In this document: piece by piece, positions 5,120 to 6,421 of the stretch
How positions within the stretch are numbered: position 1 is the stretch's first letter
How the letters are laid out: the number at the start of each line of letters is the position of its first letter
Source of the DNA: Rubrobacter sp.
GTDB lineage: Bacteria > Actinomycetota > Rubrobacteria > Rubrobacterales > Rubrobacteraceae
Direction: 5' to 3'
Assembly: GCA_020253895.1 (NCBI GenBank)
Contig: JADDKG010000218.1
Span: 1 to 6,421, forward strand
DNA length: 6,421 nt
Made by a program: the position numbers and the translations under genes
The notes under the pieces: generated by a model
Database searches by the model: none
The model's input: the letters and a program-made list of their open reading frames with translations, nothing else
What the model was told of the DNA's origin: nothing

Positions 5120-5509
5120 ATGAGGCTCTTCGGCAACGGCAGTTCAACCGAACCTTATCGCCCCGAGCGCGACGCTGAGGTGCGGGAGCACCTCGCCAAC
5201 GAGAGGACGCTGCTCGCCTGGGTGCGGACGGGGGTCGGCCTCATCTCGGTCGGCTTCGTGGTCGAGAGGGCCGGGGCGCTGGCGTCCGGTACCCCCGGAG
5301 GGCGGGAGACGGCCCTGGCGTCCGAGGTCTTCGGTCTCGCCCTGGTCGTCCTCGGGTGCCTGACCCTGCTCGTGGGGGCGGTGCAGTTCTTCCGCAACCG
5401 CAGGATGATCGTAGCCGGCGTGTTCGCCTCGAGTTCGGCTCCTTACATGATCGTGATGGCCGGCAGCCTGCTGCTAGCCGTGGCGTTCGTCCTTTATACG
5501 GTGTTGTGA
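5120..5509 (+). CDS. DUF202 (YidH-type) three-helix membrane protein
   Basis: 129 residues from the ATG at 5120, chosen because GGGAGG (5107-5112) lies 7 nt upstream. In-frame TTG 5093 and ATG 5105 fall in or before the hairpin and ribosome binding site and are less likely. The diagnostic DUF202 motif LANERTLLAWVRTGVGLISV is at 25-44. It begins the first helix (about 31-49), followed by helices at about 69-91 (EVFGLALVVLGCLTLLVGAV) and 108-128 (PYMIVMAGSLLLAVAFVLYT). The protein is almost entirely membrane-embedded with a charged, cytosolic N-terminus. DUF202 also forms the membrane part of eukaryotic VTC proteins, but the function of the short bacterial versions is not settled and I assign none. 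A small, probably broken, gene starts 19 nt downstream and may have been its partner. Confidence 0.93.
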   Translation: MRLFGNGSSTEPYRPERDAEVREHLANERTLLAWVRTGVGLISVGFVVERAGALASGTPGGRETALASEVFGLALVVLGCLTLLVGAVQFFRNRRMIVAGVFASSSAPYMIVMAGSLLLAVAFVLYTVL

Positions 5510-5528
5510 CAACGGAGCGGAGGAGAGG

Positions 5529-5856
5529 ATGCGGAGCGAAATGCCAAAAAGGGAGACGCTCTCCCGAGAGCGCCTCGGCGTGCTGGCCGGCTCCTGCGAT
5601 TCTTTGCGATCACTTCCCCCGCAAACCCGACGGCTCCGGCTCCCGGCACGTACCTTGGCCCTCTTCGGGCTCGCCCTAGTCGTCTCCGGCAGGCTGGTAG
5701 AACCGGTCGTGACCTCCGGTTCGTCCGGTACGGCCGCCCGGCCGGGCAGGGACGCCTCACCCCAACCCGGCCGGCGTACCTGCTCGTGCGCCGGGACTCG
5801 CCCTCCTGGGAAGCTTCCTGCACCATCTACGCCCCGCTAACGGAACTTTTGTATGA
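5529..5856 (+). pseudogene. Probable frameshifted small membrane-protein gene downstream of DUF202
   Basis: An ATG at 5529 with a strong GGAGG site (5519-5523) opens a 103-codon frame to TAA 5838-5840, but the peptide looks patchy. It has a plausible N-terminus (SRERLGVLAGS), then an Arg/Pro-rich middle, then a hydrophobic segment (LALFGLALVVSG), then an Arg/Pro/Cys-rich tail. Other plus-strand frames read better exactly where this one looks poor. At about 5597-5657 one gives FFAITSPANPTAPAPGTYL, which would run straight into ALFGLALVVSG. At about 5755-5856 another gives PGLALLGSFLHHLRPANG and ends at TGA 5854. An ancestral protein with two or three membrane segments, broken by several small indels, explains this best. 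A sequencing problem or a genuinely odd 103-residue protein are alternatives. The good ribosome binding site and 19-nt gap suggest it was co-transcribed with DUF202. No family recognised. Confidence 0.5.
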
Positions 5857-5870
5857 ATTTATGGTAATAT
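5842..5870 (+). promoter_or_regulatory. AT-rich promoter of the glutaredoxin gene
   Basis: TAATAT at 5865-5870 is a reasonable -10 hexamer within a clearly AT-rich stretch (5844-5878), 40 nt before the start codon. There is no good sigma-70 -35 box. GGAAC at 5842-5846, 18 nt before TAATAT, resembles the -35 of extracytoplasmic-function sigma factors such as actinobacterial SigR (GGAAT-N18-GTT), which control thiol-redox genes. The -10 part (TAA or GTAA here) fits only loosely, so the SigR idea is tentative; that a promoter lies here is more secure. Confidence 0.5.
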
Positions 5871-5910
5871 AGAGATGTGAGCTGGAGATCTATGAGGGGG
5901 TAGTTTTGAG

Positions 5911-6153
5911 ATGAGCAAGGTAGTGGTTTTCACGACGTCGAGTTGTCCGTGGTGTCAGAGGGCGAAGCGGTACCTGCGGGAGAGGCGGGTACCCTTCAAG
6001 GAGGTGAACGTGGAGCGGGATCCTGCTGCGGCGCGGGATCTCGTGCGCAAGACGGGCTCTACGGGGGTGCCGGTGATCAAGATAGGCAACCGGTGGATCG
6101 TCGGCTTCGACAGGCCGCGCATAGACCAGGAACTGGCCCGCAGGGCTTCGTGA
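5911..6153 (+). CDS. Glutaredoxin family protein, CPWC active site
   Basis: An 80-residue single-domain thioredoxin-fold protein, typical for bacterial glutaredoxins. It begins KVVVFTTSSCPWCQRAK, with the redox Cys12-Pro-Trp-Cys15 at the end of strand one. TGVPV (51-55) contains the cis-proline Pro54, and IGNRWIVGFDRPRID closes the fold. It would reduce protein disulfides or mixed disulfides in the cytosol; actinobacteria generally use mycothiol, not glutathione, so a mycoredoxin-like role is possible. The ATG at 5911 has GAGGGGG at 5894-5900, 10 nt upstream. An ATG at 5892 ends after three codons and is not used. It is a close paralogue of the gene cut off at 1-73 and converges, 10 nt apart, with the ArsR-type gene. 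Its exact partner cannot be told. Confidence 0.95.
   Translation: MSKVVVFTTSSCPWCQRAKRYLRERRVPFKEVNVERDPAAARDLVRKTGSTGVPVIKIGNRWIVGFDRPRIDQELARRAS
6093..6112 (+). repeat. 20-bp exact match to the left-hand glutaredoxin gene
   Basis: Bases 6093-6112 are identical to 13-32 (starting GTGGATCGTC, ending CTTCGACA), in the same codon phase, encoding the WIVGFD region of both glutaredoxins. The identity lies inside a longer, diverged homologous stretch, so it reflects gene duplication or conserved coding more than a mobile repeat. It is long enough to be noticed as a possible site of recombination, which would delete about 6.08 kb. Confidence 0.8.
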
Positions 6154-6163
6154 GGCCCTGCGG
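6138..6163. terminator. Perfect hairpin between convergent glutaredoxin and ArsR genes
   Basis: CCGCAGGGC (6138-6146) and GCCCTGCGG (6155-6163) form a 9-bp perfect stem with an 8-nt loop. The loop contains the glutaredoxin stop codon, and the stem ends right at the ArsR stop (6164-6166). Its place between two converging genes fits a bidirectional transcription stop. It lacks T-tracts on both sides, so termination may be inefficient or need Rho. Confidence 0.5.
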
Positions 6164-6421
6164 TCAGGAGCGGGCCAGCTCCTCAAGCTGCACCTCCAGG
6201 CGCTTCTCCACCGAACCGCACATCAGGTCGCACAGCTGGTAGACGGTGTCGTCCGAGATCCTGTAGTAGGAGCTCGTGCCCTGCTTTCTGCGCCTCACCA
6301 CCCCCGCGTCCAGCAGGACCCCGAGGTGCTTGGAGACATTGGCCTGAAGCCCTCCCGTCTCCTCCACCAGCTCGGAGACCCGCTTCTCGCCGTCCATGAG
6401 CGCGTAGACCAACTTCAGCCG
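6164..6421 (-). CDS. ArsR/SmtB-family winged-helix repressor, N-terminus cut by window edge
   Basis: 85 residues are visible; the frame stays open to the window edge (RLKLVYALMDGE...), so the true start lies to the right and the TTG at 6412 is not the start. RVSELVEETGGLQANVSKHL is the DNA-recognition HTH of the ArsR family. It is followed by LGVLLDAGVVRRRKQGTSSY and YRI, the beta-wing. The C-terminal helix has two cysteines, LCDLMC, three residues apart (visible residues about 64-67). They do not match the classic ArsR CVC in the recognition helix or the SmtB alpha-5 Asp/His site, so the signal may be a soft metal, persulfide or oxidant bound by cysteines, or none. ArsR proteins usually repress neighbouring metal or redox genes; targets here lie either beyond the edge or among the copper and glutaredoxin genes. 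Confidence 0.92.
   Translation of the reverse strand, partial: RLKLVYALMDGEKRVSELVEETGGLQANVSKHLGVLLDAGVVRRRKQGTSSYYRISDDTVYQLCDLMCGSVEKRLEVQLEELARS

Noticed and set aside
4702..5147. Several overlapping minus-strand frames across the SulP-DUF202 gap
   Set aside because: No recognisable motif or ribosome binding site, and they overlap the end of SulP; I could not support any of them as a gene.
1..6421. CRISPR array, complete insertion sequence or terminal inverted repeats
   Set aside because: No regularly spaced repeats, no transposase, and no matching inverted ends around the integrase scar were seen.

Overview
The window is GC-rich throughout (my estimate is mid-60s percent) and strongly GC3-biased, with frequent GTG/TTG starts and good Shine-Dalgarno sites. 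Its gene families are a Tat-exported lipoprotein multicopper oxidase, a SHOCT membrane protein, a SulP transporter, a DUF202 protein, CPWC glutaredoxins and an ArsR regulator. Together these suggest a high-GC actinobacterium, and a Rubrobacter-like lineage is my best guess. That assignment is inference, because no rRNA or marker gene is present.

Layout from left to right: (1) The last 24 codons of a glutaredoxin-like gene lie at 1-73. (2) A likely copper-handling pair follows: a small two-helix SHOCT protein with a Met/Gly/Trp-rich exposed loop (183-569), and a complete three-domain multicopper oxidase with a Tat/lipobox signal and its own Met-rich insert (636-2126). A perfect 9-bp hairpin separates the two. 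(3) A mobile-element scar on the minus strand spans about 2164-2993. It holds an intact Xre-type regulator (2548-2748) and, 2 nt downstream of it, a tyrosine-integrase gene cut off after its N-terminal DNA-binding domain. That stump is fused out of frame to the tail of an unidentified gene, and another small broken reading frame lies nearby. An AT-rich island sits upstream of the regulator. (4) A full-length SulP anion transporter with a STAS domain lies at 3153-4904. (5) A DUF202 membrane protein lies at 5120-5509 with a hairpin just before its ribosome binding site. It is followed by what looks like a frameshifted small membrane-protein gene (about 5529-5856). (6) A complete CPWC glutaredoxin (5911-6153) converges on an ArsR-family regulator that runs off the right edge (6164-6421, minus strand). 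A 9-bp perfect hairpin overlaps the glutaredoxin stop codon.

How the parts may work together: the SHOCT protein and the oxidase probably act on the same outer face of the membrane in copper (Cu(I)) oxidation or tolerance. The glutaredoxins supply cytosolic thiol-disulfide chemistry that often accompanies metal stress. The near-identical 3' ends of the two glutaredoxin genes, about 6.1 kb apart, and the integrase scar between them suggest an accessory region assembled by duplication and insertion. I see no clearly undescribed system. The most interesting points are the matched Met-rich motifs of the oxidase and its neighbour, the hairpins placed just before ribosome binding sites, and the gene debris between 2.1 and 3.0 kb.
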